NCBI RefSeq assembly: GCF_028858725.1
Contig: NC_084781.1
Span: forward strand, 5,464,513-5,528,512
Length of the DNA: 64,000 bases
Origin: Colius striatus
Taxonomy: Eukaryota > Chordata > Aves > Coliiformes > Coliidae
Direction of reading: 5' to 3'
The notes beneath the pieces were generated by a model that ran no database searches, was not told where the DNA came from, and worked only from the letters and a program-made list of their open reading frames with translations. Below, one piece after another: positions 47,101-58,250 of this stretch. A program made the translations under genes and the position numbers. The first letter of the stretch is position 1, and every line of letters begins with the position of its first letter.

Positions 47101-49431
47101 GCTCAAAATCTTCCCTCGCTACTTCTCTCGGCTGAGCAGCAAGGACCAGGATGCTATTGCCCACACCATGGCAGAAGAGCTGTTCAAAGAGGAAGACTAC
47201 TACAATGATGATGTCCTGGACCAGATCAATTCCAGCATCCTGGGTGTAGAGGGCCCCATGCGCCACCCTGATGAAGCCCCTGATGATGAGGTGTTTGAGC
47301 TCTTCCCCATCTTCATGGGGGGTATCCTGTCCCGCCGTAACCGTGCCATCCTTGAGCAGCTGGGCTGCTCCATCAAGAACCTGGCAGCCTTTGAGATCGC
47401 CAAGGCCATGGAGAAGACGGTTATCAGAAAGAGCCGCAAAGGGCTGCCCCCCTCTGAGCTGATGGACTACCTCTTCTTCCTGCACGAGTTCCAGAACGAG
47501 CGCTTCACAGCTGAGGCCGTCCGCTCCCTCCGGACTGTCAACCTCTCTTCTGTCAAGATGACTCCTCTCAAGTGCTCTGTCCTGGCATCTGTCGTAGGCA
47601 CCACGTGCCATGAGGTGGAGGAGCTGAACCTGACCTCCTGCAACCTTGACACGAGCAGCTTGAGGATCCTCTTCCCTGTCCTGCTTCGGTGCAAAGTTCT
47701 CCAGTGAGTACCACCTTCTTCTGCCCTTGGGCAGTGCTTGAAAATCGAGCTCTCCCTCACCTCTGTCCATCACAGGGATACCCTGAGAGTTCATGCATGG
47801 CAAAGGTAGAGAAAGGCATGCATGCCCCTGTTTATCCTCGGTGCAGACCTACGGGACTACAGCTTCCAACGTGCCACACTGCCACCTTGCCAGGGCACTG
47901 CCTGCTGGGATTTGCAGTCCAATACACCCTCCCGCAAGGCTCAGGGCAGCTCTCTGCATCTGGTACCACTGGCCGAGGGCTCTGCCATGCCTCACCCCCC
48001 GAAGCCACCCAGCATCCCCTGTAGCCAGCTCTGCTCCTCCTAACTCTGTGCGGGCGACAGGCAGCCGCAGGGTGGGAGTGCGGGCTGCGCAAAGGCGCCG
48101 CTCCCGGTCCCGCTGCGGGACTGCAGCCTCCCTCTTGCCCGGGAGGTGGCGAGCTGTGCTCGGCAGAGATGGCCTCGTGTCTGCAGCGGGGCTTTGCCGC
48201 ACTTCCTTGCTTGCAGACAATCCGGAGGACTTGGTGGGGTCCTCCTGATCGCTCCTCGGACTTTCACCCACCCTCTGCGGCCCCTGCACCTCCCTCCCCT
48301 CGCTCAGTCCTGCTGGCACTGGCTGATGCTTCCCAAGCTCTGATGCGGCTCTGCTGTGCTCGCTCTTGGAGAGAAAGCCTTGCGTGGCCTTGTCTGGGGA
48401 GCCCAGGGAGGATGGTGATGGGCAGGGCCAGGGAAAATAGACAGAGCAGGGTTGCCAGCCCAGCAGGGAACAGCCGTTTTGGTCCTACCACTCCCACATC
48501 TTGCTCTGCCTCAGTCTGCAGCTCAACAGCCTGGGCTCTGACGCCTGCAAGGAAATCCGCAACCTGCTCCTGCATGACAAGTGCGTGGTGAGCCACCTGC
48601 GGTGAGTATCGCTTCTATCCTGGCATGAGACTGCCTCTGCTGCCCACCAAGTGCCCAGCCCCCCCTGCCCAGCCTCAGCATTGCCCTGAGCTCCTGTGTC
48701 CACAGGCTGGCAAATAACCCCGTGGGCGAGCAGGGGGCTCAATACCTAGCCGAGGCACTGGCAGGCAACCGCTCGCTGACCTATTTGTCCCTGCTGCACA
48801 CGGCTCTGGGGGACCGGGGCGCCGGCATCATCGCTCAGCACCTGGCTGAGAACCAGCACCTGCAGGAGCTCAACCTGGGCTACAACTCCCTGACGGACAC
48901 GGCTGCTCTGCAAGTGGTGGAGGTGGCCAAGAAGCACATGACACTGGACAAAGTGCAGTGAGTTCACTCTGCCCCATCTCTTCCCTCTTGCAGGCGATGC
49001 CTCTGATCTCGTGTCCCTCCTCAAAGCAGTGAGCAGTAAGCCCCCCCTCTGCCTCTGTATCCCACCCTCTGTCCCTCACTTGTCTTCCCACTCCTTTTCT
49101 CTCAACCTGCAGTCTGTACTTCAACGACATCAGTGAGGATGGCAAGAGGGCACTCGACAGTCTGCGCATGGACCGGGATGGTGTCAGAGCACTGGTCTTC
49201 CTTACAGCAGGCACCGATGTCTCTGACTACTGGTCCCACATCCTGAACGTGGTGCAGAAGAACCTTCCTTTCTGGGACCGTGAGAGGGTTCGGCAGCACC
49301 TCGCCCTTCTCCTGCAGGACCTGGAGAGCAGCCGCAGACAGACTGCCAACCCTTGGAGGAAAGCCAAGTTCCTTCGAGTTGAGAGTGAGGTCAAGAAGAT
49401 GCTGGGGGAACTGCAGCATGGAAGCCTCTAA
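44124..49431 (+). CDS. NLRX1: NLRX1, mitochondrial NOD-like receptor
   Basis: Eight coding exons: 44124-44244, 44441-44501, 44887-44984, 45192-45808, 46289-47703, 48515-48601, 48706-48957 and 49113-49431. They close to 989 aa (human 975). The first roughly 90 residues are rich in Arg, Ser and Cys with almost no acidic residues ([35 protein letters not shown]), fitting a mitochondrial presequence. They show little likeness to the human N-terminus, so that part rests on phase matching. From [14 protein letters not shown] onward it follows human NLRX1: Walker [10 protein letters not shown] (183-191), CGRLP-like [42 protein letters not shown] and [14 protein letters not shown]-like [13 protein letters not shown]. 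The end is leucine-rich repeats and the helical C-terminus ending LQHGSL. In mammals it tempers MAVS antiviral signalling and binds RNA with its C-terminus. Exon 5 alone codes 471 residues. Confidence 0.95.
46018..46062. repeat. Short tandem CAGTCTGCTGGGCTG repeat in NLRX1 intron 4
   Basis: About two and a half copies of a 15-bp unit; the last copy diverges into CAGTCTTCTAG. Confidence 0.6.
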
Positions 49432-50211
49432 CATGCTGCCCCTCCACCTGGCTGGGGAGGAAGCACTGGGCTGTGGCCCAACAGCACGTCCCGCGTGCCC
49501 GTATCCCCATGGAGGTGCTCGGTGGTGGAGTGCTACCAAGGCTGCCAAAGGTGCTGGGGGTGTGGGGCTCAGCCCTCATCTGCAGGCAAGGATGAAGTGG
49601 GGGAGAACTGTGCAGATACCAGGTCAGGAGCAAATGGAACTTATTTTTCTGGACTTGTAGAGACCCAGCTTCCCCTGGCCACTGCTGGCCCAGCCAGCAA
49701 GTGGCAGAGGGGCAGGACTCAGGGTTGCTTGGGAAACCTTTGGTAGCATTAAAGTGCAGCACTTTGTTTCCACTGAAGCACGCTTAGTGCCCAGACTCGG
49801 TCTCTTCTCTGGGTCCTTCCTGGGGAAGCAATGCAGAGGGGCGGGTGCAGCCATCCCTCCGACAGTTGGAGTGGGGTTCTGGCCCTTCCTCATCTCACAG
49901 GGCTGGGATGGGGCAGCCCACCTCTGCTCCAGCCCATGCTGAACCAGTTGGTCTTCTCCACTGTGGGCTGCCCTTGGAGGCAGCTGGAAAGTTGGGACGC
50001 TGGGATCCATTCCCAAGCTGGGCATCCCAGGGTGCTGCTCCCTGCTGTCAGCACTGCTGGGCGAGGGCTGTCGGTGCCCTGGGACTGGCAGGGCAGGGGA
50101 GACATACGGGCTGTTTAACTATTAAACCTGGGGCGTCTTGCAAGAGGCGGGGACAGTGGCTTCCCTGCCACTTCACCCTGTACCTTGCTCCCTCTCGGAT
50201 TCTCTGCAGTC
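49432..50211 (+). other. NLRX1 3' UTR and PDZD3 5' region
   Basis: ATTAAA at 49748-49753 is a candidate NLRX1 poly(A) signal about 320 bp after the stop. The first PDZD3 coding exon starts two bases after an acceptor (TCTCTGCAG ending at 50209), so PDZD3 must have a non-coding exon upstream, perhaps in this spacer. I see no CpG island. Confidence 0.5.
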
Positions 50212-53200
50212 ATGAAGCAAACAAAAGGTATGTGCTGGGGCAGTGGGGTTTCATCCTGCAGAGCCCATTCTGACATGCACGCCTCCAGACCCTGCTTCTG
50301 CACAGAGCAAGGCAATGTCATAGCCCAGGCAGGAAAGGAGCTGGAGACATCCTGGGAAATGCAGATGAACATTGTGGGGCTGTTGGCAAGAAGCAATCTC
50401 CTCTCCTTGGGTTTGGGGGTCCTTGTGCTGGAAGAGATGAGGAAGAGGCATATGGGGAGGTACCCAGGGGAAGACTTCTGTCTCCATCCCCTGGCTCCAG
50501 CCAGCTCTCTGAGGCTCTGCTGACCCTTCTCATCCCGCACTCAGAAGCCCTGTAACCCCCCAGGACTAACTTCCACCCGCATACCACCACCTGTCCCTAC
50601 TTGGCGCCTCTTGCTGGAGTACCCTTGGTGCATTATACCCAAGCAGTAGATATCCTGCTGCTTTGAAATGCAGGTGACAGGGCCAAGGGATGAGCTGTGC
50701 CTGGGCACAGGCTGTAGCCGGAGGGCATACAGGTTGGGGGGGCTGTGTGGACTCAGCAGACCCACCTCACCTGGCGTGGCAAGCTCAGCCTGTGAATGAA
50801 CAAGCCCTGAATGCTTTAGAGCTTGGAGTCTGCTCACAGCCTGCTGTCTCCTGCACTGACCTCTCCTCTTCCTCTGCAGGACTCGAGGGTGAGAAGAAAT
50901 CCATCATGTAAGTGCTGAGCTCCCCCTTGCCAGGGGCTTGTGGGGCTGACAGCCCCACAACTGAGCTGTGCTGAGCACATCCTCAGCTGAGGTAATGTGG
51001 GTCACAGCTGCTGATCCCGGCTGCCTGCCCCAGGAAGGTCTTCTGTCCAGTCCCCTCCTGGCTTTCCCCAAGGAAGAAAAGGCAGTGGAGCTGTGTCCCC
51101 AGCTGGCCCTTTCTGAGAGGAATAGGGCTGCCCACAGCAGGGCTGGGGAGGGTGGGAGGAAGGCTATGCTGCTGCACTAATGTGGCTTCTCCTGCCCTTC
51201 ATTGTTTCAGAAAATTTGAATTTAACCCCAAAGATGGAATCGACAACCCTGCCTTGTCACTGAGTGAGGACACAGGTAAACATCATCAGCCCAGGGCATC
51301 CTTGTGTCAGCATGTGGTTCTGGCAGCTGTGCATCACTAGAGTCCTGGGCACATTCTTGCCAGGGAGCTGTAAGGCAGCAGGGATGGGGAGATCCCAGCC
51401 TGGGATGGGCTAGATAATCCGTTTTAAGATCCCTGCAGGGACCTGCTCATGGGTTGTGCCCCACCACAGATGGCGAGGCCGTGGGGGAGCCCCGCTTCTA
51501 CCTCCTGAGCAAGGACAGTACGGAGACCTTTGGCTTCTGCCTGCATGAGGAGCTGGGCTGCCAGGGCCACATCATCCAGCAGGTCGAGCTGGGAGGGCTG
51601 GCACAGCGCAGGGGGCTGCAGGATGGGGACCGGCTCCTCCAGGTCAATGGCCATTTTGTGGACCACATGGACCACCACAGGGTAAGCTGGAACACCCCAG
51701 GGCTGTGGGAACATTCAGGTCCTCCCAAGCCTAGAGTGCAAGAGCCCATTGCCCCCCCAGGGCTCTGATCTCACAGGCTGTGGTTGGAGGGATGCTTTGT
51801 CCAGGGCTCACAGCATAGGTGCTTCCAGGTGGTGCAGAAGATCAAGGCCAGTGGAAACCAGGTCCTGCTGGCCGTGCTGGATGGTGACTCCTACGAAGCA
51901 GCCAAAGCCCTGGGCAGGGACCTGTCCCAGCTGCTGCCACCCGACGTCCGCCCGCGCCTCTGCCACATCACGCGGGACAAAAGCGGTTTTGGCTTCAGCG
52001 TGTCGGGTCCAGAAGGTAAGGTGGGCAGCGGGGTGCCGCCCCGACACCGCAGCGTCCCGCTTGCCTCGGCTGACCCCTTCTCCTCCTGCAGGCGTCAAGG
52101 GCACCTTCCAGCTCTCAGTGCAGCAGGATGGGCCAGCAGAGAGAGCCGGGGTGCCGCCAGGCTGCTGGCTCCTGGAGCTGAACGGGGCCAGCGTACGGAA
52201 CTACTCGCACACGCAGCTGGCCAGGAAGGTGTGTGCTCCTGGCACCGGCGCTGCGGGTGCGGGACTGGGGCTGGCAACGTCTCTGAGTGCCCTGTGTTTG
52301 GCATCCAGCTTAAGCAGAGCGGCAGCAAGGTGACTCTGCTGGTGGCATCCAGTGCCGCAGAGGAGTTCTACCGCCTGCGGGGCCTGCGGGCCGTGGCTGC
52401 CCTGGCGGACACCTCCTGGCTGCCCTTCAAGGTGCGGGAGCTGCACATGGTGAAGGGGCCGGCTGGCTACGGGTTTCTGCTCAAGGAGGATGACTGCAAG
52501 TCAGGGGCCACAGGTGAGGGGAGCAGTCTGTACCTGAGCAAGATGTGTCTGAGGCTCAGGAGTAGTTGCAAGCCCTCTACCCACCTGCACCTAGTGGTCA
52601 GCAGTGCCGCTTCCCTTCTGGCTGAATGCCTCCGTGATCAGATCCCCTTCCTCCCCCTGTCCCGCTGTGACAGGACAGTTCTTGTGGGAAGTGGATGCAG
52701 GACTGCCAGCCGAGCAGGCAGGGATGAAGGAAGGGGACCGTGTCTTGGCCGTGAATGGTGAGAGCATCGAGGGTCTGGACCACCAGCAGACGGTGCTGAG
52801 GATCCGTGCCCGTGATGACCAAGTGACGCTGCTGGTCATTGACCCTGCTGCTGATGAGTTCTACCAGTCGGTAGGTTTTGGGGACTCAGCCTGTGTGGGG
52901 GGCCCTGGGTACTGTGAGGATGGATGATGGGGATGCAAGTCTTTCCCCCAGCCCTGCAGAGTGAGGTCCTCCCCAGGCAAACTGCCTTGCTGTGAGGCGT
53001 CAGGAGCTGTACAGCTCTCCCCCTTCTGCTCTTCCAGATCGGGCTGTCCCCTCTGCTGTTCCTTGAGGACAGTGACCTTGCCTCAGGCTCCCGCTCACCC
53101 TCCCTGCCCTCACCCAGTGGCTCTCCTGGACTCTGTCACGTTGAGGTGGGACCAAAGGGACCTGGCTCCTGGCTGATGGCTGCTGCCAACAGTATAGAGA

Positions 53201-53506
53201 TCACACAGGTAATATCTCTTGCCAGGCCCTTGCGGCAGGGCTGCTCACAGCCTGGCACTGCTCTGAGTCCTGACACTCTCCTGTCCTGACTCTCCTAATA
53301 TTTCTCTGGCAACTGTGAGGCTGGCAGGAAAGGGCTGCCTGGTCCTCTGGACACAAGAGCCAGACAGAAAGATCCCTCCAACCTGTGCGTGGGGCAAGGG
53401 TGGAGTGTGGTGGGGTGGGTGGATGTGTGATGCCCACAATGTCCCCACTGTGTCCCTGCAGAGCCTGTGTCAGGAAAAGCAGAAGAGGCTGTACCAGACA
53501 TTCTAG
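50212..53506 (+). CDS. PDZD3: PDZD3 (NHERF4), PDZ scaffold
   Basis: Ten coding exons: 50212-50227, 50880-50907, 51211-51275, 51470-51681, 51829-52015, 52092-52228, 52309-52513, 52674-52870, 53038-53208 and 53462-53506. They close to 420 aa. After MKQTKGLEGEKKSIIKFEF come NPKDGIDNPALSL and three PDZ domains with ligand-binding loops ETFGFCL (55-61), SGFGFSV (159-165) and AGYGFLL (267-273). The family scaffolds ion transporters and guanylyl cyclase C at the apical membrane of gut and kidney epithelium. Human NHERF4 has four PDZ domains. Here exon 9 keeps only LCHVEVGPKGPG, which aligns with the start of human PDZ4, but the GFGF loop has become GPGS and the exons for the rest of that domain are absent. 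The protein ends KRLYQTF. The tail faces CCDC153. Confidence 0.88.
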
Positions 53507-54311
53507 TAGCCCAAGAGCACCTTGCCTAAGCCACGCAGCCCCACACAGGTCGTCGCCCCAGGCCATCTCCTGCCTGTCGGTGCCCCTCATCTGGCTCCCT
53601 GGGCAGCACAGTGCTGCTCAGCACAGCCATTGCACACGTGGCTGCTCTGTGTCCGTGCCTGCAATGGGGCTCACAGCATCACACCTCCCAGAGACTCATC
53701 TCCACTGAACAAGGCTAGCCCCAGGATTTTATTAACCATGGTGGTGGCTTCTTGTAACCTGCAGGCGGACCTGTGCCTTTGCCCAGGTGCCTCCAGGGGT
53801 GTCTAGAGACATGGCACTGAAGACCTTGCACAGTTCCAGCCTCTGGGAACTCCCAGGAGAGCCAAGACTATGCTATGACCTAGGGGACTGGAGAGCCTGG
53901 TGTTTGGCTCAACCCAGGGCTGGCCTTTGAGCTGCCACGTGAAGGGGAAAGGGAGAAGAAGAGGCCAGTGGGGTACTGGAGGCACCTCCACCTCTCAGTC
54001 CCATGTACTTGCATGGACATGTCTCTTGTGCTCCTCCTGTCATCCTCCTTGTGAACCTGTGAGAGCTGTTTCTGCCTCCATCACAGCACTGTTCCTGTGT
54101 CACTCATCTGAGGTGTGATTAAAGGACAAGTCCACTCTGCTGTTCATGTGGATAATATTATGGAGAGAATTGTGACTCAGCAGCACATCCTGAGGCCAAA
54201 CAGGATCCATCTTCTCCTACCCAGCCTGGGGCAGCCAGGGGGGTGGACAGTGGATGTGGGGAGCTCTCCAGGAGATAAGGGCTGAGATCCTGTCCTGTCC
54301 TGGGAGCCCCA
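53507..54311. other. Tail-to-tail spacer between PDZD3 and CCDC153
   Basis: ATTAAA at 54118-54123 (plus) is a candidate PDZD3 poly(A) signal. AATAAA on the minus strand (TTTATT at 53728-53733) is a candidate for CCDC153. If both are used, the two 3' UTRs overlap by about 0.4 kb. No coding exon is present. Confidence 0.5.
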
Positions 54312-56551
54312 TTATATCTCCAGGGGGTTGAGGCCAAACTCTTGCAGGCACTCCTTGTGCTCCATGGCAATGGTCTTGCCTACCTCTTCCCAGTGCTAGC
54401 TGGCCTCTGCCATCTTGGCCAGCACAAGATCCAGGTTACCCTGGTGGGAGAAAGGATGGTGAGGAGAGGAGACCGTCCCGCCCAGGGAAGCCACCCACGG
54501 CCACAGCTCCACTCACATGGAGGATCTTCTCATACTCCCTCTCCATGGCATAGAGCTTGTCCTGCAGCTGGGCAATGGCCCTGTCCCTCTCTGCAAGTGC
54601 CTGGGTGGCAATTTGCTGGGTCTGCTTACCCTCCTGGAGCCTGGTGGCTGTGCAGTGTGGGAACAAAGGCAGGGGACGCTGAGTACCTGGGCACAGGAGC
54701 CTGGCACTGCATTATTAGTGCATGGCAGAGTGAGGGCACAGCCCCAGCCCAATCCTCCTCGTGTCTGAGGTGGCAGAGGGCTTTGGGACAGGGGTGGGAT
54801 CGCAGCATCCCCTCTGCAGTCAGCAGCTCCCAAGATTGGGCATGTGCCAAGTCAGGCTTTGCCTTCAGCAGCTGCCACGCTCACAGCACAGGGTCAGTGA
54901 CTACCAGCTCCCCTTGTCCTCCCCCAAAATCCACTTTGTTGCCCTGGAGCAAACCTTTGCCCACTGCCAGTGCGGGCCAGGCACGCTGGGGCCATACCGA
55001 GCTGCTCCTGCAGGTATTTCACCCTCGCTGCCAGGCGCTGGCTGTGGGCTGCTGTCTGCTGCTGCAGCACCTTGTATTGCTGGCTCATTTCTGGATGCCA
55101 GGGAGAAGAGAAGGGAACAAATACGGTGAGTATAGGAGGGAGGCAGTCCCTGTGTTTAGCTCCCAGGCCTTGGAAGTAGGCAGGGACTCCAGTGGGGCCG
55201 GACCTGGGGTGTTCCCTGGCAAGGGGAGGTTGGGGGGGTGGTGCAGGAGGGAACTCAGGAGGGAAAGTTTTACCTCTCTGTTGAGCGTGGGAGAGTGAAA
55301 ACAAGCACGGAGTTTTGCATGTGGCAACGACCGCAAACCTCTGGTTGAGGTTTTGCCTCTGCTAAAATCATCCCCTTCTTGAGCACTAACGGAAACGGCA
55401 GGGCAATGGCTTTTGCAGGCAGGGAAGTCTCTGCCTCTGTGCTGAGTACAGGCACCTGGAGTGACATGAGCCCATGTCCAGAGCTTTTGCATGCTGACAG
55501 AGAGCAGGGCTATAGCCAGCAACGAGCTGGCATGGGGCTGATTGGTCATGCCTGAAGAAGAGGTGGGGTAAGCTTGGCTTGCTTCCTCCAGCAGCACCAA
55601 GGTCCTTGCATCTGTCCCACTGCTCCCTCCCTCCTCTGCCCTCACCTTCATGAATGTCCTCCTTGTCATTCTGTGCCTGCTCCAGCACCTTCTCCAGGTC
55701 CCATAGCCTCTGCTTGGGCTCTTCATTGTCAGCTTTTGTCTGCCAGGGAACTGTGAGCTAGAGATGCACAGGGCTGGCAGCCTCCACCGCTGCTTTCCTG
55801 TACTTCTCTTCAGCTTGTCTTTCTGCAGCCAGAGGGAAGAAGAAGGGACAGAGTCAGGAGCAGCTCTTCAAAGGGGCTTAGCCTAGGGGAAGCCTGCCTT
55901 GGGATGTTTGCCTCAGGAAACCTTGGCTGAGACACCCCTCTGGCTCAAAAACCGGCACTAGGTCAGTATTTGTGCAGACACTCATCAGACATCGTCAAGG
56001 TCTAACTGGTTTTACTTGAAGTGGCTGCCCTGGAGAAATGCATACTCATTTGGGACCAAGGGATGGGATTTTGCAGTGAAGATGAGGCAGTGGCCATGGT
56101 ACATAAAGGCTTGGGGACCCCTCACAAAACGCTATGTCTTCCAGCCTGGTGCATGCTTGCACTTTCAGAGGCAAGTAGGAGAGACTAGGGCCTCTCAGAG
56201 CCACTCTCCCTGACCTTCCCCCGGAATCATGCTGGGCTGCAGGTTGCAGTCAAATGCAGACCCTTTGGGATGGCCTCCTGTATGCCATCAGATGTGACTA
56301 TGCTGCTGCCCTGGTGCAGAGTGAACAGGGCTGGGGGAGACAGGCTGTGCAATGTTGTGATCCTTCATCCTGGTGCTCCCAGCTCCCCATGGTCTCTGCC
56401 CTCTCTGGGGCTAGGAAGCAGCAGGGGAGAGACAGGAGAGGAACTTTCTGGATGACTGGAGTGAGACAGGACCCCTGACTCATCTGCTACGTTTCTCTTC
56501 TGCTGCTGCTTTGTTCCTTTCTTCCCTTTCCCTTTTGCTCTTCAGAGGCAT
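54312..56551 (-). CDS. CCDC153: CCDC153 (DRC12) homologue, frame interrupted by two stops
   Basis: Five exons on the minus strand fit human CCDC153 in order and phase: about 56491-56551 (MPLKSKREREERNKAAAEEK), 55646-55822, 54998-55090, 54517-54647 and 54312-54440. Exons 3 and 4 are clear coiled coil (EMSQQYKVLQQQ, ALAERDRAIAQLQDKL, MEREYEKILH). Exon 5 gives NLDLVLAKMAEAS, and later HKECLQEFGLNPLEI, as in human. Two in-frame TAG codons interrupt the reading: 55758-55760 in exon 2 (after about 40 residues) and 54396-54398 in exon 5, where human has Gln, consistent with CAG to TAG. The exon 1 donor (GTAGCA) is weak. Exon 2 around the stop aligns poorly. A 48-nt removal (55740-55787) would skip that stop but is too short for a normal vertebrate intron. 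The protein is a subunit of the ciliary nexin-dynein regulatory complex. This copy is either decaying, uses other exons, or contains assembly errors. Confidence 0.7.
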
Positions 56552-56559
56552 CATCCTGC

Positions 56560-58250
56560 AAAGTGATACCAGTGCTTCTCAGCAATGGGTGATCACATAT
56601 TGGACTCCTGGGGGAGAAAGGGGAGGCATCTTCCTCTCCTCCTGCTCTGGCTCTCCCCTCTGGCACCTCCTCCTGCTCAGCCCTGTGAGCTTTGCCTTGG
56701 GACTGCAGGTGGATTACGAGAGGAAGGGAAGGAGAGGGTTTTAAACTGCTGCTTCTGCTCAGGATGCAGCTAACCCCAAATACCTGGGAGTGAGGAGTGG
56801 ATTCCGGGGTGCACAGCAGTTCAGCAGGACACGGAGCCTGCTGTGTGGGTAGAGCAGCAGGAGCCAAGCTGGCACTGGGAGCTAGTGTGTGGAGAGGCTG
56901 CCAGGGCAACCTGGGCATGCTGGGCAGGGACTGCAGTCCTGCTGGAGGACAACCTGGCAGGGCAGCAGACGGGAGCAGAAAGGGAACAGGCCCAAGCAAC
57001 AGCCACCTTTGCTTGAAGTCTTACAGGTAAATACAGCCACGACTCGGAGCAAATCATGCCCAGAAAAGCAGATAGTTAGGAATGCAATTGCTCAAGCATG
57101 TTCCCTGATCTCTTTGGATTGGGGCCATGGTGATTTTTATATTTGGCTCCACGAACCTGGTGTAACCCTCCCCAGCCCTCTCCCCAGGTACTTGTGGTAT
57201 CCCAGAGCTGGCCAGGGCACCCTCCCGTGGTCAATCCGGCTTGACTATTAGCCAGAATCCATTAGCATCTAATGGGAAAAGCCTCAGGAACACAGCCTCA
57301 ATAAATGTTGACATATTTGAGGTCAATATAATTCTTAGGAAAATTTGCCCAGGTAATTAAAGCCAGACAAGGAGCTGCCTGTCCCAGAAATATTTACCAA
57401 AGGCAGTAAAATCAAGGCAGTTTCATAGCCAATCTATGCAAAGCTCCCTTGCCACACGTGTGCACACCGATACCCCGGTGGTTCCTGCTCCTGTGCGAGA
57501 ATGCGGGTGTGGGTGCTGCAGGGGACACACAGAGGCGAGCTCTGTCCTGGGCTTTGTCTCCAGCATGGACCCCAGCTCTCCCGAGGCTGAGGTCATGCCA
57601 TCCCACCTCCAGGCCTGAGCCCAGTGTCAGGGCACTCGTGGTCCCCAGGGTGAGGCTGGTGAAACTGCAGCATATGCTGTTGTGTGTTTCTTTCCTCCTT
57701 GAAGCCCAAGCTGTGACACTAACGTGCTGTACCAGCTGCAGCTGTCTTTTCTCCCTGAAGGAAGTGTTCTGCCTGGGAAAGGAGGCTGAAAAGATGATCT
57801 GAAGGCAGCAAGGAAATGGAACTTATTTTCGAGACTATGTTGGGGGTTTTTTTTGGAGATTTGGTGGTGTTAGCTTTGCCAAAGCTTGACCTGTTCCCTT
57901 GTCTTTTCTCTCCCTGTTCTGTCTGCCCTCACCCCCACTCCCTGGTCTGTGTGTGCTCCTGTCCCAGACCTGTTGGAGCTGGCTGCCAGTAACAGGGAGA
58001 GCAGCTCCAGTGGGCTTTTCCTTCCTCTGCCTTTGCAGAGGGAGATGCCTGAAAGCCAGAGACAGCAGCCAAGTGCTTTCCCACTGCAGCGCAGCGCCGT
58101 TCCCACTTCCACTCCCACAAAGGAGACGCTGGATCAGCTCCCTCCGGCTGGCTCCACTCCTGGACACGGCCCCAGCAGCAGCCCTTGTCCCTGCAGCACG
58201 GTGGCTGCGCCCTGCACCCCCATCCTCTGTCCGTGCAGAACCCGCGGAGG
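56560..58250. other. Intergenic between CCDC153 and CBL
   Basis: The two genes are head to head. No exon is recognisable. A T-rich tract lies at about 57846-57855. The sequence becomes CpG-rich from about 58250 towards CBL. Confidence 0.5.
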
